DNA from: Plecoglossus altivelis
Taxonomy: Eukaryota > Chordata > Actinopteri > Osmeriformes > Plecoglossidae
Direction of reading: 5' to 3'
NCBI GenBank assembly: GCA_036571765.1
Contig: BROE01000018.1
Span: 13,388,592-13,452,591 of the forward strand
DNA length: 64,000 nt
A program made the translations under genes and the position numbers. The notes beneath the pieces were generated by a model. That model worked only from the letters and a program-made list of their open reading frames with translations. It searched no databases and was not told the DNA's origin. This document shows, piece after piece, positions 46,718-57,720 of this stretch (its first letter is position 1; every line of letters begins with the position of its first letter).

Positions 46718-46830
46718 ACTCACTCACTCACTCACTCACTCTCTCATACACACACACACTCACACATACTCTCTCTCTCCCTCTCTGTCTCTCTCTCTCT
46801 CTCGCACGCACAGACCCACACACAGACACT
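46195..46830. repeat. Large CT-rich block with CACT array
   Basis: More than 600 bases of pyrimidine-rich sequence. It has a CT array (46671-46710), a CACT tetranucleotide array (about 46717-46744) and CA patches. Two 220-codon plus-strand frames across it are Leu-Ser repeats with no protein character. Confidence 0.85.
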
Positions 46831-47259
46831 GCTCTCTCACTTCCCAAAGGGCCTATTAGCACTAAACTGCTCGTCCACTTATTGCACCACTCTTGGACCT
46901 GTGACTAGAACAAAACACACACTCAGGCATATCTTTTGACTGTGAATCTCCTGAGTTGATTTCGGGTGGAATTGTGTCCGTACAAGTGTGAGTGTGTGCG
47001 TGTGGGGGGGGTCTTTGATAGATTTAGGGGTCACTAAAGGAAGGGGACTGTCACTATTCATCCCTGCTTTACAGTAGGCTGGGCAGGGAGCCCATAGGCA
47101 TCACCCATGTAGGTAGAGACTCACACGTACACACGCACACACTCATAGATAGATTTAGAGGGCCATAAATGGGGCAGCCCAGACCTGCAATCTGTTAAAT
47201 GACCTGACCATCAAGGCAGGGCTGCGGTCTGGACCTGCCAGAGAGGAGCGAAGTGGAAG
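46831..47259. other. Single-copy DNA
   Basis: GT patch with G8 at about 46985-47010 and a CA patch at 47123-47142. Nothing else recognised. Confidence 0.5.
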
Positions 47260-47689
47260 ACTAAGAGGCAGGCAAACAGAGGGAGGGTAAAGAATAAGAG
47301 GGAGGAATAAAGAGACAGAGACAGAGGGAGGGACAGAGAGGGAGGTAGAGTAATGAGAGGCCGAGGGAGGAAGGGAGAGACAGAGAGAGAGAACAAGATG
47401 AGAGAGAGAGGGGGGGGCCGAGAGGGAGGGAGAGTAATGAGAGGCCGAAGGAGGAAGGGAGAGACACAGAGAGAGAACGAGATGAGAGGGGGGGGGGCTG
47501 GCGAGAGGGAGGGAGAGTAATGAGAGGCTGAGGGAGGGAGGGAGGGAGGGAGGGAGGGAGAGGGAAAGAGAGAGGAGGTTGGGGAGATTTGGAGGGGACA
47601 GACTGATGGAGGAAAGGAGAGACAGAGAGAGAGAGGGATGGAGAGAGGAGGTGGGGGAGAGACCAAGGGGAGAGACCAAGGGAGGAAAG

Positions 47690-47743
<54 letters not shown>

Positions 47744-47885
47744 CAGAGAGAGCAATAAGATACTGGAGTAGGAAGGGGGAGACGGAGGGAGAGGGAAAGA
47801 AAGAGGGAGGTAGGGGAGAGACTAAGGGGAGAGACCGAGGGAGGAAAGGAGAGACAGAGAAAGAAAAACAGGGAAGGAAAGCAGA
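47260..47885. repeat. Purine-rich minisatellite block, 84-bp and larger units
   Basis: TAATGAGAGG recurs at 47351, 47435 and 47518, giving a unit of 83-84 bases. Downstream, GGAGGAAAGGAGAGACAGAG recurs at 47608, 47681 and 47840 in a different unit (spacing 73 and 159). A pure GA array sits at about 47699-47740. The 245-codon minus-strand frame is an artefact of this block. Confidence 0.9.
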
Positions 47886-48295
47886 GGAGGGGGAGATTTG
47901 GAGAGGTAGAAAGGGGTTGATGGCAAACAGAGTGAATGGGAAAGTCACATTCTTCAGTCTGTTTCTACTTATGTAATTTGCTGTGTATCCTGTCAGATGA
48001 TTTCCATCAATTATTCAGATAGAAGAAAGAAATGTCTCCCTCCTGCCTAGATTAATGGAGAAGTTGGCATTCCTGACAAGGTAGAGCAACGATATTGACC
48101 CTGAAGAGAAGATGAGCTTGGACGTACGCTTCATATACCGTGCATTTAAAAGACACATCAAAATAAACAGATGTATCTTTTACGACAGTAAATTACAGCA
48201 GGTAAATAATAAAAACTGGTTTACAGCAATAACCCCGAGCAAGTACAAAGGTTCTTTGACAATGGAAAACACAACAAAATGGTTTTTAACAAATC
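47886..48295. other. AT-rich single-copy DNA
   Basis: Contains TGATTTCCATCAATTATTC near 47998-48016 and an open frame from 48112 whose first 60 codons are non-repetitive but run into the GACA repeat. No family recognised. Confidence 0.35.
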
Positions 48296-48564
48296 TAGAC
48301 AGACAGGCAGGGATAAAGGGGAACAAGCAGGCAGATAGACAGGTTGACAGACAGGCAACCAGACAGACAGGTTAACTAACGGGCAGACAGACAGACAAGC
48401 AGACAGCTGGACAGACAGGCAGGCAGACAGACAGCTCAACATACAGACAGGAAGACAGGCAGGTCAACAAACAGGCAGACAGTAAGATAGATTGATTAAC
48501 AGACAGACAGACAGACAGACAGATAGATAGATAGATAGATAAATACATACATACATACATACAT

Positions 48565-48616
<52 letters not shown>

Positions 48617-48700
48617 ACAAACAGGTAGACGGGCAGACTGGTTAAAAAACAGGCAGGCGGACACACAGGTCAACAGCCAGGCATATAGGCAGACAGGAGA
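48296..48700. repeat. Compound tetranucleotide array (ACAG, ATAG, ATAC)
   Basis: The flanks are a degenerate ACAGGCAG repeat. The core runs ACAG (48500-48520), ATAG (48521-48540), ATAC (48543-48567) and ACAG again (48566-48611). Each step between motifs is a single-base change. Confidence 0.95.
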
Positions 48701-49779
48701 GAAAGCCTGTAGACACACCTCCACCTTCCGAGTGGTGCAGGTGCAAGTGCAAGCTGCACACTGCATGTCCTGCTCCAAACAGCCTGAACAGGTCATTGTC
48801 AGTGTGAGTGGAGATCGTGCGTGTGTTTGTAAGGAGGTTGTGGAGAGATTTGTCACATCCAGTCCATGCCGCTGTGAGTTCATACATCACGACTCTGCCA
48901 GCTCCCTACAGCTTAATGTGTCGCTTGAAATTACATCATATGCACGCATGCACGCGCGCGCACACACATACACAGCATGTCACAGCATCATCAGAATATC
49001 CTGCTTAGATCTGCATCTCTGAAGATGATGTGCCACTGAGCAACAAACTAAATTTAGATCTTCACTCTCTCCGGAAACTTCTGTAAGACTTCTTGCACAT
49101 CGTCACCGCGTCCCTTTCGGCTAGGTTTCATCCTCCCTCCCTCCCTCCCTCTCCCCCCTCCCTCCCTCCACTAAATCTCACCCCAACAATTTCTAGGGTC
49201 TCCCCTCCACCCTGCCTCCAGATGGCTCTCTCTTTTTCCTTTACCTACCAACCGTAGCTCAATCTTACCCTTGACCTTCCAACGTGACCTCAATCTCTCC
49301 CCTCAATCCATTTCCCGTTTCTCAGTGGCGTCTATTTCCTGTTCCTCAGCCAGATCCGAGCAGCCACACAGTGGCCTCCCCTCTCCTCGAGTCTGTAATG
49401 CTGTCTGCTGTCTCCTCACCGGACTCCATGAGCGAGGCTTTGATCTTGCTCTCGCTAGGGCTGATAAATGTTTCAGGGCTGATTTGAGACGCCATTTTCT
49501 CTGAAGCTGTATCCCATCAGCTGCTGAATTCTTGAGCAAGGCTAGGCATGTTTGTGTCTGTGTGTGTGTGTCTCTATGTGTGTGTATGTGGGAAAGAGGG
49601 CAAGAAAGAAAGAGAGAGAGAAAGAGAGAGAGAGGGGAAGGGTGAGAAAGAGCTCAAACAGAGATAGACAGAGAGAGAGAGACATTTAGAACAAGAATGA
49701 AAGCGAGAGAAAGATTTTTGCATTACTTCAAAGAATCAAGACCACGGAGTTGTTCAGTGGGGGTGATCATTGTCCTCTC
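48701..49779. other. Single-copy DNA with small repeats
   Basis: A GC/CA patch (about 48940-48973), a CCCT array (49131-49169), a GT tract (49554-49590) and a GA tract (49605-49685). No gene recognised. Confidence 0.5.
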
Positions 49780-50110
49780 CTCTCCCAGAAGGATGAAAGA
49801 ATTGTAATTTGACCAAATTGGCCACTTCATTTCAGACGTTCCATTTTTGCATGCCCACTCATTTCCCTTATATCACCTGGCACACTCACAGGGGCCGTAC
49901 ACAAAGTCAGCATGTTGCACAGTGCAACATACATATTCTCAGGAAAACATTTAATTTATCTGGAGGTACTGTAGGAGAAGCATGAAAGGTAAAATCACTA
50001 TCAGACCAGTGACAGATTACACCTCAAACAATGTTTCGCTGATAACTGATTTGGTTCGTCTTTGTCAAAGCTATCTTGATGCCAAGGTTTTTCTCAGCAC
50101 TGCAGTCTTT
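49780..50110. other. Repeat-free patch with a 19-bp palindrome
   Basis: ATGTTGCACAGTGCAACAT at 49912-49930 is a perfect inverted repeat around a central A. Its half-sites (TTGCAC) resemble C/EBP-type half-sites. The flanking 300 bases are AT-rich and single-copy. Regulatory function is inference. Confidence 0.35.
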
Positions 50111-52054
50111 CTTTGTGCTCTCACAGTGAGTTTGGTTTGTGTGTGTTCCTGCATGTGTGTGTGTGTGCATGCCTGTGTGTGACCTCACAGCAGCAGAGCA
50201 GAGTGTGCTGTAAAGCCTCTTCATTTAATCTCTAACTAGGAGAAGACAGATCCTTGAAAACAGTTAAAGGAATAGAAGACATTCTGGAGATGCCTGTTAA
50301 AAAAGGGGAGCTTTGGGAAATGGCTCCATTCGTCACCACTGAAATTAACAAGCACACACATAAGTGCTTGCACACACACACATACATTCATACAAGCAGA
50401 AACAAACCAAAGGCAGACAGCTAACACAGTCGGTTTAACATTTTCCAAAAAGGATAAACCCAAAGTAGGACTAATAATGAAGCCATAACAATCTAAACTC
50501 TGCTTCATGCATACACACTCACAGACACAAATAGACAGACAGATACATGTACACACACACCCACAGATGCACATGGACAATGTCTGATGTCATATGTACC
50601 GTTTGACCGCGGGACCACGTGACAGGCTTACCGGCAATCTCCAAGGCTGTGACTCGTACTAAGACACGACTGTACAGACAAGAACAACCCTCCCATTGGA
50701 GGGATGGATGAAAGGATGAAGGGGGTTGGCTACTCATTAAGATAACGACAGAAAGTGTGAATGGTGACGGGGCGGTGAGGGCAGTGGATGGCTAATGGCG
50801 GTGTTACCTGAAGTGTCTTTGTTGGGGGGCTGGTTTTTGTTGTGGGCGATACCGCTGAAAGCAAGATGCTGTGTGAGAGAGGATTTCTCTTGTCTGCAAG
50901 CCCTCTCTTCTTCCTTCAGTATTACCTCAACAGGAATTGGATTCATTTTTCCCCCTTTGCTTTACAAGTAATTTTCTGAGCTAGTTAAACACTTTTTGCA
51001 AGGCTAATGCGTCCAATCGGAGGCACTGCAAGTCCAATCCCCCTTTTACTCAACATCTCCGTCACACTCTCCCTCTCCTCCTCTCCCCTGTCACTCCCCT
51101 CCATCACACTTCCCTTCTTCTCACTCTCCCTCTCCCTCCATGTCTCTGTGTTTGTTTTCTTATCCATCTGTCTCCCACTCTTCTCAGTCCGTCTTGCTGT
51201 CTGTAGTCCATTATTTGGCCTGATCATTTATCGTCTTACACGTAAAGAGTCTCAGGGCTCTGGATTATTTAGTTATGTCTGTTCCCTCCTCCCCTGTCCC
51301 CGAGGCAGCTCGGTCTTGCCTGTGCATTAGCCTGGCAGCTACACACACATACAGCACACACATACACTGCACATGGCACACGCACCTAGTCACCCTAAAC
51401 AACCCACATTTTAAACCATTCTTAAGTAAAACTTTCAAAAGGTCAGTTTTAGTGTTTTGGACAAATATGACCTTTGAAAGATAAGGAAAAAAATCCTGCA
51501 GTCGTATTTTACATTGAATTTGTTTTAACTAAATGAAATATGGATAAGGATTCTGGTTGTTTCCCGAAGAGGATTGTGCCTAATACAGTTATGTGTGTGC
51601 TTGTCTAAGTGAGTGTGTGTGGGCGTTGAGGTGAGGGTGGGTGCTTAAGTGACAGTGTCTGGCGCAACCTGTGAGCCTGCATGTGGATGTTCCTAGGCGT
51701 GTGTGCATGTATGTTTGCGTACCTACGTGCACGTGCCAGAGACTATAAAAGCAGATGTTCCGTGATAAACTGAAAGCGCTTGTCATACTGCAAAAGGTCA
51801 GTGTGGTCCAGCCAATTACAGAACACAGCTATCTCTACTGGACCACAGCCATGAACTATGAGCAGGCCGGGCAGGGGAGACGCAGGTCTCACCTGCGGAG
51901 CAGACGCAGACGAAAGAGAAGCTTCCGGACTCGGATGCAGCCCTGCGGGGGGGGGGACATCAGCACGTCTGGTGACATCTCCTTTGTGCGCGCCACACTT
52001 CTCTGTTCCACGGGCTGACGTGTCTTCTGATGCATGGGGAGGCTGTGCTGAAGG
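50111..52054. other. Single-copy DNA with low-complexity islands
   Basis: GT tract 50137-50184, CA patches 50350-50385 and 50515-50565, CT-rich 51058-51145, CA 51342-51390, GT-rich 51590-51735 and a G10 run at 51947-51956. No gene recognised. Confidence 0.45.
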
Positions 52055-52205
52055 AGGGGGAAGGAGAGACAGAGAGAGGGAGACAGAGAGGTAGGGAGGG
52101 AGAGGGAGAGAGAGAGAGAGGGAGGTAGAGAGAGAGAAAGAGAGAGAGAGAGGGAGAGGTAGAGAGAGGGAAAGAGAGAGAGAGAGAGATAGGGAGAGAG
52201 AGCAA
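52055..52205. repeat. GA microsatellite block
   Basis: GAGAGA units with GGGAGG and GTAGAG interruptions for about 150 bases. Confidence 0.85.
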
Positions 52206-53018
52206 GCAGAATTGACAGTTCAGGAAAAATCTTTGACAAGGCACAGGGTTTCCTTCTCACAAGTATGTGCGTGGGTGGTTTTATGTCAGTGACTGTGGAT
52301 TTATTTGGAGATGTATGTGCGGTGTTGTGTGCGTGTGTCTGCGTGGGGGGGTGAGTGTGTTTGTTTTGTGTGTGATGCACGTTTGACTTTGTTGACAGCG
52401 TGCGTGTGCCTGTCCATGATGTCTGTGCGTGTGCATGATGTGGGTATGTGCTTGCATGCGTGCATAGAAAAGGAAACTCCACCCTCCCAGTACGAGCACA
52501 GATTGGTCCAACAGCGGGGGTAGGGGACTAAAGAGCCAGCACTTAATTTACAACAAAAACGCCCCAAGCCAATCAAGCGATTAGTTGTTGGCGTGTGGTG
52601 AATTATGGGCCAGTAACAGCAGAGCTTAAATCACCATGGTGGATGCAAGAACATCACGCCCACTCCTGAACACACTCCCATGTATTGAGACCAGTCTGCC
52701 TGCGGAACTGTGAGGCAATATGTGTGTGTGTCTCACACAATAGTGTCATGACACTATAGGGCAGCACATAAGTAGAAATTGGTGGGTAGAGACAGGTAGA
52801 CACAAACTCTTTCACACAGACACACACACACGCACATATGCAATACACACATATAAACACACACACGGAAAGCACGCTGAAAAGGAGAAAGAGAAGGCTT
52901 ATGAACATTAATGTTGTCAGCTCAAGTGGAGGTTGATGGATTTCTTTGATGGATTCCTCATGTCTTCTGCTGTCTCCTACACGCGCACATACGCTGTGTC
53001 ACTTTCACACACCTGCAC

Positions 53019-53049
<31 letters not shown>

Positions 53050-53408
53050 AAGACAAAGACTCATATAGACACCGACTGACTGTGGGTGCACAAAGATACA
53101 CACATTCCTGCCCCCCACACAATTTCTCAGACCTGACAGATGATGAGAAGATGACGGAACAAGGAGTGAGAGAGGGAAAGAAAAAGAAATCGAGAGACTG
53201 CGTTACTATCTCAATTTCCTGCCCTCTGCTCCAGTGAGATTGATTTTGTCTTAGAAGAATAGTGACAGGAAGATGAAGCGCTTGACTTATTTTTCTCTCT
53301 GTCTCCCTTTTTTGTGTCTATGTCTCTTTCTGTCCCTTTCTGTCTCACTGTCTCTTTCTGCCGGACACTCTCTTTCTTTCAATGTTGCTTTGCTGTGTTT
53401 GTCTCTCT

Positions 53409-53410
<2 letters not shown>
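52206..53410. other. Single-copy DNA with GT and CA patches
   Basis: Degenerate GT stretch 52305-52470, CA patches 52815-52866 and 53018-53049. No gene recognised. Confidence 0.5.

Positions 53411-53464
<54 letters not shown>
53411..53464. repeat. CT-CA compound microsatellite
   Basis: CT array of about 44 bases followed by a short CA array. Confidence 0.95.
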
Positions 53465-53465
<1 letters not shown>

Positions 53466-53950
53466 CTTACAGTAATCCTAAATGTGTTGTGTGTTAGTCT
53501 GCAAGGTGTTGGTGCCAGCATTGAACCCTTCAACCCCCATCCCCCAAGACTGCTGACATCACAGATGCTCCTTTACCTCACGCCTCAAAACATGGAGATG
53601 CCAAATCCATCTGTGTTCTTCCTTGTTACCCTCTTCTCCTTCTCCTCGTCTCTCTCTCTCTTCTTCTCTCTCGTTCTTCTCGTCTTCTCGTTCTCACACT
53701 CACTCACTCACTCTCTGTCACACTCTCCCTCTCTCTTGCTCCTTTTCACCCATATACTGTCTCCATCACACACACCCCCACACACACAAATGACTGCGGG
53801 TGACTCGCACAGTGACAGTAGCTAGATGGATGTATATTTGTGCTGAAGCGCTGGGTGCTCTCATTGTGACTATTGATCTGTTTGGATCGTCTCCTCATAC
53901 CCAGCCGCACCTGAAATCATTCCCTCACACCAATCCCTCTCCAGCCATAG
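53465..53950. other. Single-copy DNA, CT-rich in part
   Basis: CT/CACT-rich at 53630-53775. Remaining sequence unremarkable. Confidence 0.45.
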
Positions 53951-54270
53951 AACACACCATAGCACTGTAATAGTATTTAACACATTGCACTGTAACACAC
54001 TGTAGCACTATGACAGTATTCAGCACAACACACCGCAACACACTTTAGCACTGTAACAGTATTTTGCACAACACACTGTGACACACCTTAGCACTGTAAT
54101 AGTGTTGACCACAACACTGTTACACAGCACTAACACACACTATACAACCCAACACTATCTAGCACAACACACTATGACACAACATTGTGTAATACTACAC
54201 GATGTGTCACAACGCACTAACACGACGCCATGAAACACTAAACCGTGTAACACAAAGCACTAACAACGTC
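53951..54270. repeat. 43-bp minisatellite with degenerate tail
   Basis: Four units start at 53951, 53994, 54037 and 54081, each built on AACACACYRTAGCACTGTAA. After 54120 the array decays into ACACTA and CAACAC words. Confidence 0.85.
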
Positions 54271-54284
54271 AGACGTCATATGAA

Positions 54285-54600
54285 ATGAGCATGCTTTTTG
54301 TCCTCTTGCCTCGTCGCTCACCCTCCCTAGCTATCTTGCTCTTCCTTTATCCCTCCTGTCCTCGCTCTCTCATCCCCTATCTCACGCTTTCTCTTACGCT
54401 TTCTCTTTCTCTATCTCTCGCGCTCCTGTCCCTGCTCTCTCTTCCCCTATCTCCCTCGCTCGCTTTCTCTCGCTATCCCTCTCCTCCCCCTCTTCATTTC
54501 TTTCTTGCTCTCTCTCTGTCTCCATCTCTCTTCTTCCCTCTCCCTCTCCGACTCCCTCTCTCTGCTTCTCCTGTCCCACCCCCTTTCTCCCTCTCCTGGG
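54285..54600. repeat. CT-rich tract
   Basis: Pyrimidine-rich with CTCGCTCTC-type words. Open frames through it are Leu-Ser-Pro artefacts. Confidence 0.7.
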
Positions 54601-54884
54601 TAACCGTTCAGAAAGAAAATGAAAAGTGACTTTCAGAAACATATTGAAATGAAGTGACAGTCTCACACAGAGCTTCTTCGAAGCGTTGCTTAATTACTGG
54701 GTCTGAGGAAGAGGATGGATCAAAGCATTGGGTGAAGAGGTCTATCATCTGTCCATCAACCATCCCTCCATCTCCAGTCCACTTTCTCTTCAGTCCAGGT
54801 AGTCGCCATCCACGCCATCCAGCATTTCCATACCTCCCCGATGCTACGCCTTCTGTCCGTCACTGTGTGCGCACGTGTGCGCGC
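54601..54884. other. Single-copy DNA
   Basis: Mixed sequence with no recognised feature. Confidence 0.4.
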
Positions 54885-55335
54885 ATTTAATGAAAGGGAT
54901 TTTCTATTGCAAATGAAACTAGCAAAGAGCCCAGTCCCAAATGCATTTATGTATAAACAAATGCTTCATGCAAATTGCTTTCTGGCCCATTTTTTTGTGC
55001 CAAGTGAAGAAGGCTCTTCACTGCATTATCCTTATTAGGCTATGGAAGAAAGTTCCATTATCTTGCAGAATACAAAACAGGCCATTGCCAACAGGTATTT
55101 AATTTGGAAAATAACTTAATATAAAAATAGATTCTAAGTCTGTTTTAAAAGCTTTTCATTCCAGCTTGACGGATGTTTTGTAATATTAAATAATGTAGCT
55201 TTAGGAATCTCCAACAAAACTAAATGCACAGCCATGGACATGCACAAATAGCACTATGCTTATTCAAATGTTGGTATATTCAATAACTATACCAATGCTA
55301 CGATGAAAACATAGATGATCATATTTCCTCTCAGA
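54885..55335. other. AT-rich, repeat-free patch with octamer motif
   Basis: ATGCAAAT (54968-54975) matches the POU octamer and ATTGCAAATGA lies at about 54907. CATTTATGTATAAACAAATG (FOX-like TAAACA core) is between them. About 450 bases lack any microsatellite, which is rare in this window. Candidate conserved non-coding element by composition only. Confidence 0.35.
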
Positions 55336-55542
55336 GTAAGTTTAGAATGGAGTTTTGAGGACATGATGAAGGTACATACATGCATGTGCTCACACACACA
55401 CACACACACACATTCTCCTGATCCTTGCCAAACCCTCTTCAAAGGCACTGGTGGTGTCAGAAGTGATCGAAGCACTGCTCACAAGCAGCTGCTCACACAC
55501 CCTTAAAACCTCGCCCTAATCCCTCTCTCTCTCTCTTTTTCA

Positions 55543-55581
<39 letters not shown>

Positions 55582-56090
55582 AAGCACACAAACACACACT
55601 CGAACACATATGCATACGCACACGGACACAAAGACACATGCAAACACTTATACTTTTTGTGGCCCCTACCTCCTCTGAGCTGTCTTATCATGCATCACAG
55701 CCTTTGATATGCTAATGAGGCCCAGTCTACAAAGCCTGGTTTGTCAGATGAAATACCAGCCATTACTGGCCTTAAAACGGAGGAGACAGTGGAGGGAGGG
55801 AGGGAGAAGAGAGGGGTGGAGGGAGGAAGTAGGGAAGAGAGGAAAAGGAGAAAGGAAAGGGAGTTGGAGTGGAGTGACCTTGACCTCATAAAGGCAGAGT
55901 TCGGCAAGGACGTTTCCACCCCAATCAAATGTGAGGGGAGATACGCAAGCCTGTCAGGCTAGACGTGATGTGTGTGGATATCTTTGTATGAGCATTTGTC
56001 AGACAGGGTGCAACTCCACATCTCGTACTGTACCAGTGGAGCTGGTTTGTCAGACACAATGTTAAAAAGTCTGTCTTGTTCAAATCCACC
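55336..56090. other. Single-copy DNA with CA and GA patches
   Basis: CA arrays at 55391-55412 and 55542-55576, GA tract at 55785-55865. No gene recognised. Confidence 0.5.
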
Positions 56091-56160
56091 CAGCCATCCA
56101 TCCATCCGTCCAACTATCCATCCATTCATCCATCAATCCATCCATCCATCCATTCATTCA
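56091..56160. repeat. ATCC tetranucleotide array
   Basis: CATC/ATCC units with ATTC and GTCC variants for about 70 bases. Confidence 0.9.
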
Positions 56161-56162
56161 GT

Positions 56163-56769
56163 ATGAGTCACAGATCACCGACAGAGCCAAGAAGCTAATT
56201 TAACTTTTTCTCTTCCTTGTCTTTCGATTGGCCTAAACTTTCATTGAATGAGACAAATGAACTTGGGGAGAGGTAAACAATGGAGGTTTTTCATTCTTAA
56301 AGGGATGAGGCCTCCGCTCTGTAATTAATCACAAAGCTCTGCAGCTGAGGCAGGTTATCTGCCTGCTTCTCTCTCTGCTCCATTCTAATGACAGAGGGAG
56401 GGTGAGACATGGAGAGAGAGAGAGAGACAGGATGTAGGGAGGGGGTGAGAATGGGGAGGAGATGAGAGACAGGGGAGGAAGGAGAGGGAAGGGGAGAGAG
56501 AGAAAGCAAAGAGAGATTGAGAATGAGGAGAGAATAAGGGGGAAAGAAAGAAGAAAAGAGGGAGAGAGAGAACAGAAGAGATTTAGTTAGGAGCGTTGAG
56601 ACGAACATCGAATATAAGACTGTAGTATCTCTCTAATTACCACTCTCTATTGCTCTCTCCCTCTACCTCTCGAGTACCCTCTGCTGTGAATCCCAACACG
56701 TTACTGCATTCCTTACATGCTGCACATGCTAAACATCAACACTGTGGAAGAGAAGAAATAGACAAAAAT
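56163..56769. other. Single-copy DNA with GA-rich tract
   Basis: Purine-rich at 56390-56580. The rest is mixed. Confidence 0.5.
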
Positions 56770-57060
56770 AAAACAGGACAAAAAGGAACATGACAAAGCT
56801 GGGCAGGCCAGGACAGGACATAGCTGCATCGGACAGAAAAGACCAGGACATGGATGGGTAGGACTAGATAGAGCAGAGATAGACAGGGCAGAACATATCT
56901 GGATAGGACAAGACAGGACATAGCTGGACAGGACAAAACAAAGCAGAGCTGAACAGATCAAAACAGGACATAGCTGGACAGGACAGAATAGGCCAGCTGG
57001 ACAGGACACAAAATGACAGACACAAACAAACAGACCGGACAAGACACAGGAAAAAATGTG
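56770..57060. repeat. 50-bp minisatellite, GGACA-rich
   Basis: CAGGACATAGCTG recurs at about 56814, 56914 and 56964, consistent with a 50-base period. GGACA words fill the gaps. Minus-strand frames reading SCPVQLCPVL are artefacts. Confidence 0.8.
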
Positions 57061-57109
57061 TTGACACTGTGAATCAAAGAAAGAGTGGGTGGACCTCCAT
57101 CACCTAAAC

Positions 57110-57321
57110 CAGGGGTGTCAAACTCAGGTCCTTGAGGGCCGCTGTCCTAAAGGTTTTTGGTGTTTCCATTCTCCTGCACACCTGATTCTAATGATGGGTT
57201 GTTACCATTCTTCCACAGAGCTTGATAACAAGCCATTTATTAGAATCAGGTGTGCTAGAGCAGGGAAACATCGAAAACCTTCAGGACAGCAGCCCTCGAG
57301 CACCAGAGTTCGGCACCTATG
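57110..57321. mobile_element. hAT-type palindromic MITE
   Basis: The left end starts CAGGGGTGTCAAACTC and the right end is its degraded inverse (AGTTCGGCACCTATG). The whole 212-bp element is a long imperfect palindrome, with CACCTGATTCTAATG near 57180 answered by ATTAGAATCAGGTG near 57239. Flanking 8-mers ACCTAAAC (57102-57109) and TCCTAAGC (57322-57329) match at 6 of 8 positions, fitting an aged 8-bp hAT target-site duplication. No coding capacity. The family is very common in teleosts. Confidence 0.85.
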
Positions 57322-57564
57322 TCCTAAGCCAGGCCAGGTTTTCTCTATCACTCCCCCTCTGTCTGTTTGGGTGCAGCTCCAGGCTCCAGGGATCCAGTTC
57401 CCAGTTTTAATCCCACCAAGTCTCCACACCTGCGATCCATCTTCTCATTTAAACGCTGTAATATACCATGGTTTGCTAGTCACTCGTTGCTAGATTGTTT
57501 TTGTTTTTTGTCGTACCAGGTTGCTATTTTCATCGGCTCCTGATATCATCCAATTCTTGCTTGG
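57322..57564. other. Single-copy DNA
   Basis: Mixed sequence between the MITE and the SINE-like unit. Nothing recognised. Confidence 0.4.
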
Positions 57565-57720
57565 CCAATTGGCACAGTGGTTAATGCTGTTGTCCAACTG
57601 TAAGAAAGTTCTTAGTTTGAATCCAACTTGAGGCCCATCCATACTCTGGTGGAGTTTCACCAAAGCTTTTTTGTTTTGAGTTTGCATGTTCTCCCTGTGT
57701 TCACCTGGGGATCGTCAGCT
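57565..57720 (+). mobile_element. tRNA-derived SINE-like element
   Basis: An A-box-like segment in GGCACAGTGGTTAATGC (57571-57587) and a B-box-like GTTTGAATCC (57615-57624) lie about 30-40 bases apart, as in the internal Pol III promoter of tRNA-related SINEs. GAGTTTGCATGTTCTCCC at about 57678 is a block that follows this head in common fish repeats. The copy is diverged and its 3' end is unclear. Confidence 0.6.

Noticed and set aside
46246..46939. Two 220-codon plus-strand frames
   Set aside because: They translate CT and CACT repeats into Leu-Ser and Thr-His runs.
47211..47948. 245-codon minus-strand frame rich in Pro, Leu and Ser
   Set aside because: It is the GA-rich minisatellite read in another frame. 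It has no domain, and overlapping frames are equally open.
48112..48375. 87-codon frame with protein-like start
   Set aside because: It runs into the GACA repeat, has no recognised family, and an in-frame stop sits ten codons upstream of the ATG.
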